Source of the DNA: Bradyrhizobium quebecense
Lineage (GTDB): Bacteria > Pseudomonadota > Alphaproteobacteria > Rhizobiales > Xanthobacteraceae
Direction: 5' to 3'
DNA: 64,000 nucleotides
Assembly (NCBI RefSeq): GCF_013373795.3
Contig: NZ_CP088022.1
Location: 4,588,001-4,652,000 of the forward strand
Shown one piece after another: positions 50,257 to 58,971 of the stretch. The notes beneath the pieces were generated by a model. The model had not been told where the DNA came from and did no database searches. It was given only the letters and a program-made list of their open reading frames with translations. Position 1 is the stretch's first letter. Every line of letters starts with the position of its first letter. A program made the translations under genes and the position numbers.

Positions 50257-51095
50257 GCGATCTCATCATCCGACATATGCGGCCGGACGAGATCGCGCTC
50301 GCGGTGGATTGGGCCGCGGCGGAGGGATGGAATCCCGGTCTCGCCGATGCGCCCTGCTTTGCCGCCGAGGACTCGCAGGGCTTCTTCATCGGCGAGCTCG
50401 ACGGCCAGCCTGCGGCGGTGATCTCCTGCGTCAATTACGGCGCGCGTTTCTCTTTCCTCGGCTTCTACATCGTGCGTCCGGATCTGCGCGGCCGCGGCTA
50501 CGGTCTGAAGATATGGAATGCGGCCATCGCGCATGCGCATCCGCGCGTGATCGGGCTCGATGGCGTGGTGGCGCAGCAGGCGAACTACCAAAAGTCCGGC
50601 TTCGCGCTCGCTTACGCCAACGTGCGCTACGGCGGCACGGTCGCCGCACCGTCGGCGCCGAACACCGGCATCGTTGCGCTGGCCGATTTGCCGATGGCGC
50701 TGGTCGAGGCCGATGACGCCACGGTATTTCCCGCACCGCGTCCCGCCTTCCTGCGTGCCTGGATCAATGCGCCGGGACATGTCGGGCGCGCGCTGATGCG
50801 CGACGGCAGGCTGGCCGGCTGGGGCGTGATCCGTCCGTGCCGCACCGGCCGCAAGGTCGGCCCGCTGGTTGCCGACGACCGCGCCGGCGCCGAGACCATT
50901 CTTTCGGCATTGCTTGCGAGCGCAGGCGGCGGGGACATCTTCCTCGATGTCCCCGCGGTCAACCGCGACGCCGTGGCGCTGGCGCAAGGCCTCGCACTCT
51001 CGCCGGTGTTCGAGACCGCGCGGATGTACACCGGCGCGATCCCGCCATTGCGGATCGATCGCGTGTTCGGCGTCACGACGTTCGAGCTCGGCTAG
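50253..51095 (+). CDS. GNAT family N-acetyltransferase
   Basis: A 280-residue protein. The N-terminal GNAT domain (about 1-125) shows ISCVNYGARFSFLGFYIV and the acetyl-CoA loop RPDLRGRGYGLKIWNAAIAH, then LDGVVAQQANYQKSGF. The C-terminal half is a second, degenerate GNAT-like unit (DUF1248 / Acetyltransf_18 type). Such tandem proteins acetylate small amines or antibiotics; the target is unknown. Confidence 0.88.
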   Translation: MSDLIIRHMRPDEIALAVDWAAAEGWNPGLADAPCFAAEDSQGFFIGELDGQPAAVISCVNYGARFSFLGFYIVRPDLRGRGYGLKIWNAAIAHAHPRVIGLDGVVAQQANYQKSGFALAYANVRYGGTVAAPSAPNTGIVALADLPMALVEADDATVFPAPRPAFLRAWINAPGHVGRALMRDGRLAGWGVIRPCRTGRKVGPLVADDRAGAETILSALLASAGGGDIFLDVPAVNRDAVALAQGLALSPVFETARMYTGAIPPLRIDRVFGVTTFELG

Positions 51096-51255
51096 GAAAG
51101 CCCGTGCGTTCAAATGACGCACGCTCGCGAACGCGGTTCCTGTGAAGCGGCTCATAACGCGGTTATTCAACGATGGAATACACCTCTAATTGAGCGAGAG
51201 AGCCAGTTCGGCGCACTTCCGCGCTGCGCTCGTCCGCAACAGAAGGAGGTGTCGC

Positions 51256-51549
51256 ATGGCGTTCCTGTTTTTCAATTTCCGCAGCATGGGCCTTAGCGAG
51301 GCGCTCGCGAATGTCGGCGAGCTCAAGGGCGTCGTCGCCAACACGCTGAAGCAGAACGGCTTCACCGATGTCGTCAATACCCAGTCAGAGGTTGCCGGCA
51401 ACAAGAACGGCGTCCGCGTGTCCATCCTGCATTTGCACAATGTCGATCGGCAGTTCTGGCAGGTGTTCATGGCCGGCGGCGATAGCGCGGCCACCAAGCA
51501 GACACTCGACGACGTCGTGAACAAGGTGGAGCACCTCGCCTTTCTCTAG
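51256..51549 (+). CDS. Hypothetical protein (97 aa)
   Basis: A 97-residue protein starting MAFLFFNFRSMGLSEALANV, with a very strong ribosome-binding site AAGGAGGT five bases before ATG. It has an even mix of polar and hydrophobic residues, no signal, membrane segment or cysteine. The central part HLHNVDRQFWQVFMAGGDSA and the end TLDDVVNKVEHLAFL suggest an alpha-beta fold. I do not recognise a family. A strong hairpin follows, so it is probably well expressed as a single gene. Confidence 0.7.
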   Translation: MAFLFFNFRSMGLSEALANVGELKGVVANTLKQNGFTDVVNTQSEVAGNKNGVRVSILHLHNVDRQFWQVFMAGGDSAATKQTLDDVVNKVEHLAFL

Positions 51550-51580
51550 AGCTGGTTTTGATTGAATCGCAGCTCGTGCG

Positions 51581-51609
51581 AAATCCCCGCGGGCAAGCCG
51601 CGGGGATTT
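51581..51609 (+). terminator. Hairpin after the 97-aa gene
   Basis: AAATCCCCGCGG and CCGCGGGGATTT form a perfect 12-bp stem with loop GCAAG, 32 bp past the stop. The A-rich and T-rich ends of the stem stand in for a T tract. Confidence 0.7.
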
Positions 51610-51615
51610 GCGCCG

Positions 51616-51715
51616 CTAAAGCGCGATGAGATCAGGTTGAATCGTCATCGCGCTTTAGCTCATTGTTTAAGCATGATCTCTTCGGAAAACCGCTTCGCAC
51701 TTTTCCGGATCATGC
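51616..51715. repeat. Composite palindromic repeat, including copy B of the ftsI/murE element
   Basis: Two inverted repeats are adjacent. CTAAAGCGCGATGA (51616-51629) pairs with TCATCGCGCTTTAG (51645-51658). Then GCATGATCTCTTCGGAAAAC to CTTTTCCGGATCATGC (51671-51715) matches the element at 30126-30172. The stop codon of the monooxygenase gene is directly at its edge (51717-51719). Confidence 0.8.
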
Positions 51716-51716
51716 T

Positions 51717-54389
51717 CTAGTTCGCCGCCGCGTTGACCCGCGGCGCGGCGACGTTGTCCTGCTCCAATTCCTCGGGCAGTCCGGCGAGACGCCTTAGCGC
51801 CTTCGCCATCTTCACGCGGCCGGCGACGCCGGTGATGATGACGTCGACCATCACGAACGACGAGTGAAAGTGGCCCCGCGCCTTGAGCTGCTCGACCTTG
51901 ACGCCGGCCTTCGCGAGCGCGTCGCCATAGGCATTGCCCTCGTCGCGCAGCGGATCGAACTCCGCGGTCGCGATGAACGCCGGCGGCAGGCCTTCGAGCT
52001 TGCCGCGCAACGGCGCGACACGCGGATCGGTGCGGTCCGCCGGCGAGCAGTACAGGTCCCAGAACCAGAACATCAGCCCGCGCGTCAGGAAGTAGCCGGC
52101 CGCGTTGTCGACATAGGACTGCCGGTCGAACGAGGAGTCGGTGACCGGGCAGATCAAGAGCTGGCCTGCGATCTCGGGCCCGCCGCGATCGCGCGCGAGC
52201 TGGCAGGTCACGGCCGCGATATTGCCGCCAGCGCTCCAGCCTGCGACGAGCACCGGCCCTGCCCTGCCGCCGAGCTCGGCGGTGTGGGCCGCGATCCAGC
52301 GCGTGGCGGCATAGCCGTCCTCGGCCGCAGCCGGGAAGCGATGCTCGGGCGCGTGGCGATAGCCGACGCTGACGATGATCATCCCGGTGCGCCGGCACAA
52401 ATCGCGGCAGAACGGATCGTCCGACAGCTCGTCACCGAGCACCCAGCCGCCGCCGTGGAAATACACCACGATCGGATGCGGCCCCGGCGTCGCCGGACGA
52501 TACAGCTTGTACGGCAGCGGACCATCGGCGCCCCGCAGCACGCCGGTGCCGACCTCGCCGACTGGACGGCCGGCAGGACGGCCCTTGTTGAACTCGTTGA
52601 GGAAGTCGCGGGCGCCCTGCGCGCCCATCGTCTCGATCGGCGGCAGGTTCATCTCACCGAGCATGTTGAGCACCAGCCGCACATCCGGCTGCAAACGCAC
52701 CACCTCGCCGTCATTGCACTGCTCGGCAACGCCGGGACCCGAGAGCTTGAAGCCGAGCATGCCGCGCCCGACCACCTCGTTGCAGATGCTGCGGTACGGA
52801 CCGACACCGCCGGTATAGGGCATCACGCCCTGCGGCTTGCCGGGCACGTTGGCACCCGTGTACCAGGTGTTGGCGAGCCGGTGCAGCGTCAGCGTCGCGC
52901 AATCGGCCATGTGGCGTTCCCAGCCGGCCTGCGCGGTCTCGGTTGCTTCCATCGTGGTGAAGCCGGCGTCGCGCAACGCGGCGATGCGGTCGACCACCCA
53001 GTCGACATGCTGCTCGATCGACACCGCCATGTTCGACAGCACCGACGGGCTGCCGGGACCGGTGATCATGAACAGATTGGGGAAGCCCGCGACGGTGACG
53101 CCGAGATAGGTCTGCGGTCCGTGCGCCCAGACATCCGACAGCGACTTGCCGCCGCGGCCGGAGATCGGATGCACCGCCATGATCGCGCCGGTCATCGCAT
53201 CGAAGCCGGTGGCGAACACGATGACGTCGACATCGAAGCTGCGCTTGTCGGTCGAGATGCCGCCGGCGGTGATCGCCTTGATCGGCTCCTGCCGCAGGTT
53301 GACCAGCGTCACGTTCGGACGGTTGTAGGTCGCGTAGTAATTGGTATCGAGGCAGGGACGCTTGGCGCCGAACGGATGATCGTGCGGGGTGAGCGCCGCG
53401 GCCGTCTCCGGATCCTTGACCACGGCACCGATCTTCTCGCGGATCAGATCGCCGACCAGCCGGTTGCCGTCGACATCGACCGCTTGGTCGGCCCAGAGCT
53501 GGGTCAGGATGTGGACGAGGTCGCCCGCCGCCCACGCCTTCTCGAACCGCTCGCGGCGGTCGGCGTCGCTCAATTGCCAGCTCACCACGGTCTGCTGCGG
53601 ATACGGCACCCCGGCCATCGACCAGCGCGCCTGGTCACGATAGGCCGCGCGGTCGGTCTCGAAGAAGGTCTTGCGATCTTCCGGTGCCGGACCGTTGCCC
53701 GCGGGCAGTGCGAAGTTCGGCGTGCGCTGGAATACGGTGAGTTGCGCGGCCTGTTCGGCGATCAGCGGGATCGACTGAATGCCCGACGATCCGGTGCCAA
53801 TCACGGCGACGCGCTTGCCCTTCAGGTCGACACCCTGGTGCGGCCAGCGGCCGGTGAAATAGATCTCGCCTTTAAAATCCTTGACGCCGTCGATCTCCGG
53901 CGGCTTCGGCGACGACAGGCACCCGGTCGCCATGATGTAGTAGCGGCACGAGACATTGGCGCCGTTGTTGGTCGCAATCTGCCAGCGCGCGGTCGCGTCG
54001 TCCCAGGTCGCCTGCGTGACCTTGGTGCCGAACCTGATATCGCGGCGCAGATCGTAGCGGTCGGCGACGAAACCGAGATAGCGCAGGATTTCCGGCTGCG
54101 TCGCGTACTTCTCCGACCACGTCCACGCCTGATCGAGTTCGGGATCGAACGTGTAGCTGTAATCGATGGTCTGGATGTCACAGCGCGCGCCGGGATACCG
54201 GTTCCAGTACCAGGTGCCGCCGACATCGGCGCCCTCCTCGAGCGCAACCGCCGAGAAGCCCGCCTTGCGCAACCGATGCAACAGATAGAGACCGGCGAAA
54301 CCGGCGCCGACGACTGCGACGTCGACCTGCTGCGTGGTTCCGCTGTGCGTGGAATCCGAAGCGCGTGCTGCAACTGCTGCGTCTGGCAT
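51717..54389 (-). CDS. Baeyer-Villiger monooxygenase fused to an HSL-type esterase
   Basis: An 890-residue two-enzyme protein. Residues 1-560 are a type I flavin monooxygenase: GAGFAG (28-33), the second fingerprint [15 protein letters not shown] (57-71), NADPH loop GTGSSG (198-203), and [11 protein letters not shown]. The catalytic arginine is likely Arg344 (GAKRP). The main fingerprint reads [12 protein letters not shown] (172-183), with Phe178 where most members have His. Residues 610-890 are an HSL-family alpha/beta hydrolase: HGGGW (645-649), Ser719 in GWSAGG (usual GDSAGG), Asp812, and His840 or His842. The first half could turn a ketone into an ester, the second cleave it. The SDR encoded upstream could supply the ketone. 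Confidence 0.92.
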   Translation of the reverse strand: MPDAAVAARASDSTHSGTTQQVDVAVVGAGFAGLYLLHRLRKAGFSAVALEEGADVGGTWYWNRYPGARCDIQTIDYSYTFDPELDQAWTWSEKYATQPEILRYLGFVADRYDLRRDIRFGTKVTQATWDDATARWQIATNNGANVSCRYYIMATGCLSSPKPPEIDGVKDFKGEIYFTGRWPHQGVDLKGKRVAVIGTGSSGIQSIPLIAEQAAQLTVFQRTPNFALPAGNGPAPEDRKTFFETDRAAYRDQARWSMAGVPYPQQTVVSWQLSDADRRERFEKAWAAGDLVHILTQLWADQAVDVDGNRLVGDLIREKIGAVVKDPETAAALTPHDHPFGAKRPCLDTNYYATYNRPNVTLVNLRQEPIKAITAGGISTDKRSFDVDVIVFATGFDAMTGAIMAVHPISGRGGKSLSDVWAHGPQTYLGVTVAGFPNLFMITGPGSPSVLSNMAVSIEQHVDWVVDRIAALRDAGFTTMEATETAQAGWERHMADCATLTLHRLANTWYTGANVPGKPQGVMPYTGGVGPYRSICNEVVGRGMLGFKLSGPGVAEQCNDGEVVRLQPDVRLVLNMLGEMNLPPIETMGAQGARDFLNEFNKGRPAGRPVGEVGTGVLRGADGPLPYKLYRPATPGPHPIVVYFHGGGWVLGDELSDDPFCRDLCRRTGMIIVSVGYRHAPEHRFPAAAEDGYAATRWIAAHTAELGGRAGPVLVAGWSAGGNIAAVTCQLARDRGGPEIAGQLLICPVTDSSFDRQSYVDNAAGYFLTRGLMFWFWDLYCSPADRTDPRVAPLRGKLEGLPPAFIATAEFDPLRDEGNAYGDALAKAGVKVEQLKARGHFHSSFVMVDVIITGVAGRVKMAKALRRLAGLPEELEQDNVAAPRVNAAAN

Positions 54390-54582
54390 GCCATTCCTCC
54401 CGTATGTTTTGATTTGACGGAAGGCTATCCCTGCTCTTTCAGTTTGTCATCACGACAAACGCAATCTGAGGTCGCCGCAATTATGACGTGCGCGGCCTGG
54501 AACGCGAGGCGCAGCGCGTAGACGCAAGTGCTGACATAAGCTGTGGCGACGCCACGGGTACGAACGGCGCCACACACTTCAA

Positions 54583-54628
54583 TGTCGTCCCGGCCGAGTG
54601 CGCGCTTGCGCACGGAGCCGGGACGACA
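54583..54628. repeat. Nested palindrome between the monooxygenase and SDR genes
   Basis: TGTCGTCCCGGC and GCCGGGACGACA form 12-bp outer arms; inside, GTGCGC-GCTT-GCGCAC makes a second stem. The rest of the 308-bp gap (54390-54697) shows no gene. The palindrome lies 70 bp downstream of the SDR stop and could end its transcript. Confidence 0.65.
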
Positions 54629-54697
54629 CCGAATATTTGGTGCCGCTTGTGCAGCACAAACTCACTTGCTCTCAGGATGACGGGTCTACCACTTCGA

Positions 54698-55402
54698 TCA
54701 AACCGACCGCATCAAGCCGCCGTCGACGCGGATGTTCTGGCCGGTGATATAGCCCGCGCCGTCGGAGACGAGGAACGCGATCGTCGCGGCGATCTCCTCC
54801 GCCTTGCCGTAGCGCTTCATCGGCACGCTGTCGCGGCGTGCGTCGGTTGCCGGCAGGCTGTCGATCCAGCCGGGCAGCACGTTGTTCATGCGGACGTTGT
54901 CGGCGGCGTAGCTGTCGGTGAACAGTTTTGTGAACGCGGCGAGCCCGGCGCGGAACACCGCCGAGGTCGGAAACATCGCGCTCGGCTCGAATGCCCAGGC
55001 GGTGGAGATGTTGACGATCGCGCCCGACTTCTGCGCCTGCATGTGAGGTGCGACCAGACGCGTCGGGCGGATCACGTTCATCAGATAGACGTCGAGGCCG
55101 GTGTGCCACTGCTCGTCGGTCAATTCCAGCACGCCCGCACGCGGGCCGTGGCCGGCGCTGTTGACCAGCGCATCGATGCGGCCCCAGCGCGCCATTACGC
55201 CGTCGACGGCGCGCTTCAGATCGTCGTTCGAACGGTTCGAGCCAGTGAAGCCGATGCCGCCGAGCTCGCCGGCCAGCGCCTCGCCCTTACCCGACGACGA
55301 CAGGATCGCAACACGAAATCCATCTGCGGCAAGCCGCCGCGCCGCCGCCGCTCCCATGCCGCTGCCGCCCGCGGTGACGAGTGCGACCTTCTCCAAAGCC
55401 AT
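54698..55402 (-). CDS. Short-chain dehydrogenase/reductase-like protein lacking YxxxK
   Basis: A 234-residue Rossmann protein. The start MALEKVALVTAGGSGMGAAA is well placed, with the nucleotide motif TAGGSGMG (about residues 10-17) and NSAGHG (81-86). The serine of the catalytic triad is there (Ser133, NIST), but the Tyr and Lys of YxxxK are replaced (Thr146 and Phe150 in FPTSAVFRAG). MNNVLPGWIDS and GYITGQNIRVDGG are kept. It probably binds NAD(P)H but may have changed chemistry or none. It lies 308 bp before the monooxygenase-esterase gene on the same strand. Confidence 0.85.
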   Translation of the reverse strand: MALEKVALVTAGGSGMGAAAARRLAADGFRVAILSSSGKGEALAGELGGIGFTGSNRSNDDLKRAVDGVMARWGRIDALVNSAGHGPRAGVLELTDEQWHTGLDVYLMNVIRPTRLVAPHMQAQKSGAIVNISTAWAFEPSAMFPTSAVFRAGLAAFTKLFTDSYAADNVRMNNVLPGWIDSLPATDARRDSVPMKRYGKAEEIAATIAFLVSDGAGYITGQNIRVDGGLMRSV

Positions 55403-55482
55403 GACCTGGTATCCCTGTTGATGTCGAAGCTGGCGCAAGGTCTATCATCAGGGATCGCGCGGCGCGACACCCGGGGCGGCGC

Positions 55483-55803
55483 TCAGGACGAGGTCGCGGC
55501 AACAGCGATCAAGACGACAAAGGCGCCAAGTGGCACAAGATGAGAAAAATCACGGTGGCGCAGAACGGTGAAAACCGCGGCCGCAATGATGGCCGCCCCC
55601 AGCGCCAAGCCAACAACCCGACTGACGGGAATTGCAATCAGAACAGCGCTTATCATCTCCAGTCCACCGGTCAAAATGCCCCGCCAGCGTGGGTAGCCTC
55701 ACCGAGCGAAATCGCTTTGGGTCGCTGACGTGCTGATCGCGTTGAAGAGGCCTGCGCCAAAGAAGCCGGCAGCGAGCAGCCAGATTGAAAGAGCATGCGT
55801 CAT
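55483..55803 (-). pseudogene. DoxX-like membrane protein with an internal TGA
   Basis: One continuous frame of 106 residues is broken only by TGA at 55701-55699 (codon 35). Before it: MTHALSIWLLAAGFFGAGLF and NAISTSATQSDFAR; after it: GYPRWRGILTGGLEMISAVL with further helices, four in all. DoxX-like proteins have a Trp at this place (pattern RxGYPxW), so TGG to TGA is the likely change. The start follows the stop of the DUF4267 gene by one base (TGAGATG). The product would be cut after one helix unless TGA is read through or translation restarts. Confidence 0.75.
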
Positions 55804-55804
55804 C

Positions 55805-56185
55805 TCAGGGCACGGCAATGATCAGGGGCATCGCCGCAAGGACCATGATCACCGCCGTGAGACCGTGAATGCCGAAGGCGCTTTTGGTCGAGCCTTTCGC
55901 GGCAAGTATGAGCAGCATGTCGCCGACGGGGATGATGGCTTCAACCAGCAGGAGGATGCCGACCTCGCGCGGCGCCCCGAACACCATGAACGCCAATACG
56001 GCCAATCCCGCGGCAATGTCGCGCACCCCCTTGAGGCGAAGCCACCAAGCGATGTTGGTGCCATTTTCAGGAAGCGGCAGGCCGAAGCTGCGCGTCGCGG
56101 TTGTCGGGCTCACGACATAGTTGGTGCCGATCGCGATAATTCCCAGGGCCAGGAGCAACCCCGTTCCGAGCGCAAACCAATGCAT
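55805..56185 (-). CDS. DUF4267 family membrane protein
   Basis: A 126-residue protein with four hydrophobic segments, starting MHWFALGTGLLLALGIIAIG with AAGGAC upstream. RGVRDI-like motif LRLKGVRDIAAGLAVLAFM and the GDMLLILAAKGS region fit DUF4267, a family of small inner membrane proteins related to DoxX. Function is unknown. It is the first gene of a two-gene unit with the broken doxX-like gene and is divergent from a TetR regulator that probably controls it. Confidence 0.8.
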   Translation of the reverse strand: MHWFALGTGLLLALGIIAIGTNYVVSPTTATRSFGLPLPENGTNIAWWLRLKGVRDIAAGLAVLAFMVFGAPREVGILLLVEAIIPVGDMLLILAAKGSTKSAFGIHGLTAVIMVLAAMPLIIAVP

Positions 56186-56214
56186 CACGCTGTCCTTATC
56201 TAGCCGAAGAACAA

Positions 56215-56248
56215 TATCTAGCAATGCTAGATATATAGCAACGCTAGA
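56215..56248. promoter_or_regulatory. Probable TetR operator with two half-turn-related palindromes
   Basis: TATCTAGCA-A-TGCTAGATA (56215-56233) is a perfect 19-bp palindrome. A second imperfect one, TAGCAACGCTAGA (56236-56248), follows; the shared unit TAGCAAYGCTAGA repeats with 17 bp between starts. They lie between the DUF4267 gene and the tetR gene, directly before ATG 56249. Confidence 0.8.
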
Positions 56249-56899
56249 ATGTCAAGCACCGGTATGATATTGATATATTTGGACCTTCCCGGTCCGGGAG
56301 ATCGAGGATTGGGTACCGCTGAGCGGAAAGGCAGGGACCGTGCCGAGCGCGAGCATCGCATTGTCGCGGCAGCTCGGGTAATTGCAGAGCGCGAAGGATG
56401 GGATGGCGTTACAATCCGCCGCCTCGCCGATGAGATCGAATATAGCCAGCCTGTCCTCTACTCACATTTCAAGAACCGGGATGCGATTGTTGCGGCAGTT
56501 GCAGTCGAGGGCTTCAAGGAACTCGCGGTCGCACTTCGCGAAGCAGCGAGCGGATCGACAGGACGAAACGCCCTCAAGAATGTCGCCCTGGCCTATCTCG
56601 CCTTTGCGCTGGATCGTCCCGCGCTTTACGACGCCATGTTTGTCCTGCCAACGGATTTGCGGTTCGCCGAAGCTGGCACCAGACCCGAACTGCGGGCCGC
56701 TTTCGAAGCACTGGCGGCGGTCGTCGCGCCGTTTTGCGTCGAGGTAGCTGATGTGACCGAGACTTTTTGGGCAGCCCTTCATGGGTTCGCTGCACTCGAG
56801 CGCTCAGGCCGAATCAGGCCCAGCGCGCGCAACGAACGCATCGCACTTGTTGTCCGGGCGATCGTCGCTTCCGGAAACAGCTCGCGTGCTCGCGGCTGA
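56249..56899 (+). CDS. TetR family repressor
   Basis: A 216-residue regulator from ATG 56249. The HTH is in REHRIVAAARVIAEREGWDG, VTIRRLADEIEYSQPVLYSH and FKNRDAIVAAV; the C-terminal domain resembles the TetR_C_13/WHG type. The ATG touches the operator, so the true start may be later: TTG 56309 has GGGAGATCGAGG upstream and would still leave the HTH whole. It likely represses the divergent DUF4267/doxX-like pair. Confidence 0.88.
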   Translation: MSSTGMILIYLDLPGPGDRGLGTAERKGRDRAEREHRIVAAARVIAEREGWDGVTIRRLADEIEYSQPVLYSHFKNRDAIVAAVAVEGFKELAVALREAASGSTGRNALKNVALAYLAFALDRPALYDAMFVLPTDLRFAEAGTRPELRAAFEALAAVVAPFCVEVADVTETFWAALHGFAALERSGRIRPSARNERIALVVRAIVASGNSSRARG

Positions 56900-56986
56900 G
56901 ACCGTTCAGTTCAACGACTGCTCCGGCGCATCGAGACTGGCCGCCCGCTGATGAGCCTGCGCGCTGGTCTGCCGCGCGGTGTCGCA

Positions 56987-57181
56987 CTACTTCCGGAACA
57001 CCTGCTTCGAACCGGCGTCGAACCTGGCCACCGGCCGGTCCATCTGCCACAGTTCGATATCATGGCGGTCGACAAGACGGCTGGCCGATGTGACGGCCGC
57101 ATCGTCATCGCTGCAATCCATGTTGACCACGCCGATGGATCGGCTGTGCGGTCCGACGATATAGGCCCGATAGGTGGTCAT
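56987..57181 (-). CDS. Small hypothetical protein (64 aa)
   Basis: A 64-residue protein starting MTTYRAYIVGPHSRSIGVVN, with GGAGG six bases before this ATG; an upstream ATG 57193 would place that site inside the frame. The remainder CSDDDAAVTSASRLVDRHDI and ELWQMDRPVARFDAG suggests a beta-alpha-beta fold. From memory, similar short proteins with a LVDGHDVELWQ-like end are common in Bradyrhizobium. Function is unknown. Confidence 0.65.
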   Translation of the reverse strand: MTTYRAYIVGPHSRSIGVVNMDCSDDDAAVTSASRLVDRHDIELWQMDRPVARFDAGSKQVFRK

Positions 57182-57409
57182 CTTTGCCTCCATGGAGCTC
57201 TGCTGGCGAGCTTGCTCGCCGGGAAAATGAACCGGAGGACGTATGAATTCGAGGAGGAATGCCGCGGCATGATGTAAAGAAGGAATAAGTGCCGCCAGGT
57301 CACGGGCCATCGCTCGGCGCGACACCCGGCCCGCTTTGCGGCACCGGATCAATTGGGGCATGGTGACCAGCGCGTCTTCATCTCCTGCCCTCCATCACAT
57401 GCTGACCAC

Positions 57410-58228
57410 ATGACACTCCTGTTCCGACACCTCGTCATCGCGGCCGTGCTGTTGTTCGCCGGTCCCGCGCTCGCACAGTCCTACTCCATCATCGTCGCCT
57501 CGACGACATCGACCGAGCAGTCCGGCCTGTTCGGCTATCTGCTGCCGCGCTTCTCGCAGGCCGCGGGCATCAATGTGAAAGTGGTCGCGGTCGGCACCGG
57601 ACAGGCGCTCGACATTGGACGGCGCGGCGATGCCGACGTCGTGTTCGTGCACGATCGCGCGGCCGAAGAGAAGTTCCTGGCCGAGGGCTTTGCGACCAGG
57701 CGATACGATGTGATGTACAATGATTTCGTCATCGTCGGCCCCAAGGCCGATCCGGCGCGGATCGCCGGCGACAAGGATGTGGCGGATGCCCTGCGCAAGA
57801 TCGCCGCGACCAAGTCGACCTTCATCTCGCGCGGCGACCACTCCGGGACGCATGAGGCCGAGTTGCGGCTCTGGAAAGAGGCCGGCATCGATCCCGCTTC
57901 CGCGAAAGGCCAGTGGTATCGCGAGATCGGCCAGGGCATGGGTCCGGCGCTCAACATGGCCGCGGCGTCGAATGCCTATGTCCTGTCGGACCGCGGCACC
58001 TGGCTCTCGTTCAAAAATCGCGGCGAGCTCGCCGTGCTGACCGAAGGCGACAAGCGACTGTTCAATCAGTATGGCGTGATGCTGGTCAATCCGGCGAAGC
58101 ATCCGACCGTAAAAGCCGCGGACGGACAGGCCTTCATCGACTGGCTGGTTTCGCAGGCCGGGCAATCTGTCATCGCCGGCTACAAGATCGGCGGCGAACA
58201 GCTATTTTTCCCCAACGCCGCGCACTAG
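57410..58228 (+). CDS. tupA: Tungstate/molybdate-type ABC substrate-binding protein
   Basis: A 272-residue exported protein. The signal peptide MTLLFRHLVIAAVLLFAGPA ends at ALAQ. The oxyanion-binding motif is ASTTSTEQSGLFGYLLPRF, the TTTSTxxSGLL signature of TupA-like proteins, followed by GRRGDADVVFVHDR, YNDFVIVGP and SRGDHSGTHEAELRLWKEAG. It should bind tungstate (or a similar oxyanion) in the periplasm. Its 3' end overlaps the convergent permease gene by 27 bp, which is an odd arrangement for partners. Confidence 0.9.
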   Translation: MTLLFRHLVIAAVLLFAGPALAQSYSIIVASTTSTEQSGLFGYLLPRFSQAAGINVKVVAVGTGQALDIGRRGDADVVFVHDRAAEEKFLAEGFATRRYDVMYNDFVIVGPKADPARIAGDKDVADALRKIAATKSTFISRGDHSGTHEAELRLWKEAGIDPASAKGQWYREIGQGMGPALNMAAASNAYVLSDRGTWLSFKNRGELAVLTEGDKRLFNQYGVMLVNPAKHPTVKAADGQAFIDWLVSQAGQSVIAGYKIGGEQLFFPNAAH

Positions 58229-58900
58229 CAGAAACGCGATCGTGCTGACGCTGACGCTCAGCGCAAGCAGGATCACACCAAGGCCGAGACCCAGCGCCAG
58301 CTCGCCCTTGCTGGTCTCGAGCGCGATCGCGGTCGTCATGGTTCGCGTATAGCCGCTGATATTGCCGCCGACGATGATGATGGCGCCGACCTCCGCGATG
58401 GCGCGGCCGAAGGCGGCAAGGAACGCGGTGAGCAGCGAGGTGCGACCCAGCGAGAAAACCACCGCAAGGCTGCGCAGGCGCGACAGGCCGTCGGTGCGGA
58501 TCAGGTCGGCATACTCCGCCCACAGCAGCGCGACCGGACGATGCACCAGCGCGACCACGATCGGCGTCGCCAGGATGACCTGCGCCACGACCATCGCCGT
58601 CGGCGTGAACAACAGGCCGGCGAAGCCCAGCGGTCCCGATCGCGACAGCAGGAGATAAAGCCCGAGGCCGACCACGACCGGCGGCAGGCCGAGACAGGCG
58701 TTGGCGAGTACGATCACCACCTGCCGTCCACGAAATCGGGATATCGCAAGCCAGCCGCCGATCGGCGCTCCGATCAGAAGCGCGAGCAGGCTCGCCAACA
58801 GGCTGATGCGCAGTGACAGCGCGACGATCCCAAGCAGGACCGGATCGCGGCTGGCGATCAGTGAAGCTGCCGCCGCGATCGACTGTGCGAAGTCATTCAT
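58202..58900 (-). CDS. tupB: Tungstate-type ABC transporter permease
   Basis: A 232-residue inner membrane protein with five to six helices. The BPD permease signature appears as AFGRAIAEVGAIIIVGGNIS (EAA loop), with TPTAMVVAQVILATPIVVAL before it, both typical of TupB/ModB. It would carry the anion released by TupA. It is encoded on the opposite strand to tupA, overlapping its 3' end by 27 bp. No ATPase (TupC) gene is in the window. Confidence 0.92.
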   Translation of the reverse strand: MNDFAQSIAAAASLIASRDPVLLGIVALSLRISLLASLLALLIGAPIGGWLAISRFRGRQVVIVLANACLGLPPVVVGLGLYLLLSRSGPLGFAGLLFTPTAMVVAQVILATPIVVALVHRPVALLWAEYADLIRTDGLSRLRSLAVVFSLGRTSLLTAFLAAFGRAIAEVGAIIIVGGNISGYTRTMTTAIALETSKGELALGLGLGVILLALSVSVSTIAFLLVRGVGEK

Positions 58901-58971
58901 GCCGGCCTAGCAGCCACGTTTTGCCCCGCGCAACACGCGCATTGCCAATTTTGCGAGGAGCGATCTATCGC

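Noticed and set aside
51864..54521. 885-codon plus-strand frame opposite the monooxygenase-esterase gene
   Set aside because: Mirror frame of a well-supported gene, with arginine- and histidine-rich low-complexity product.
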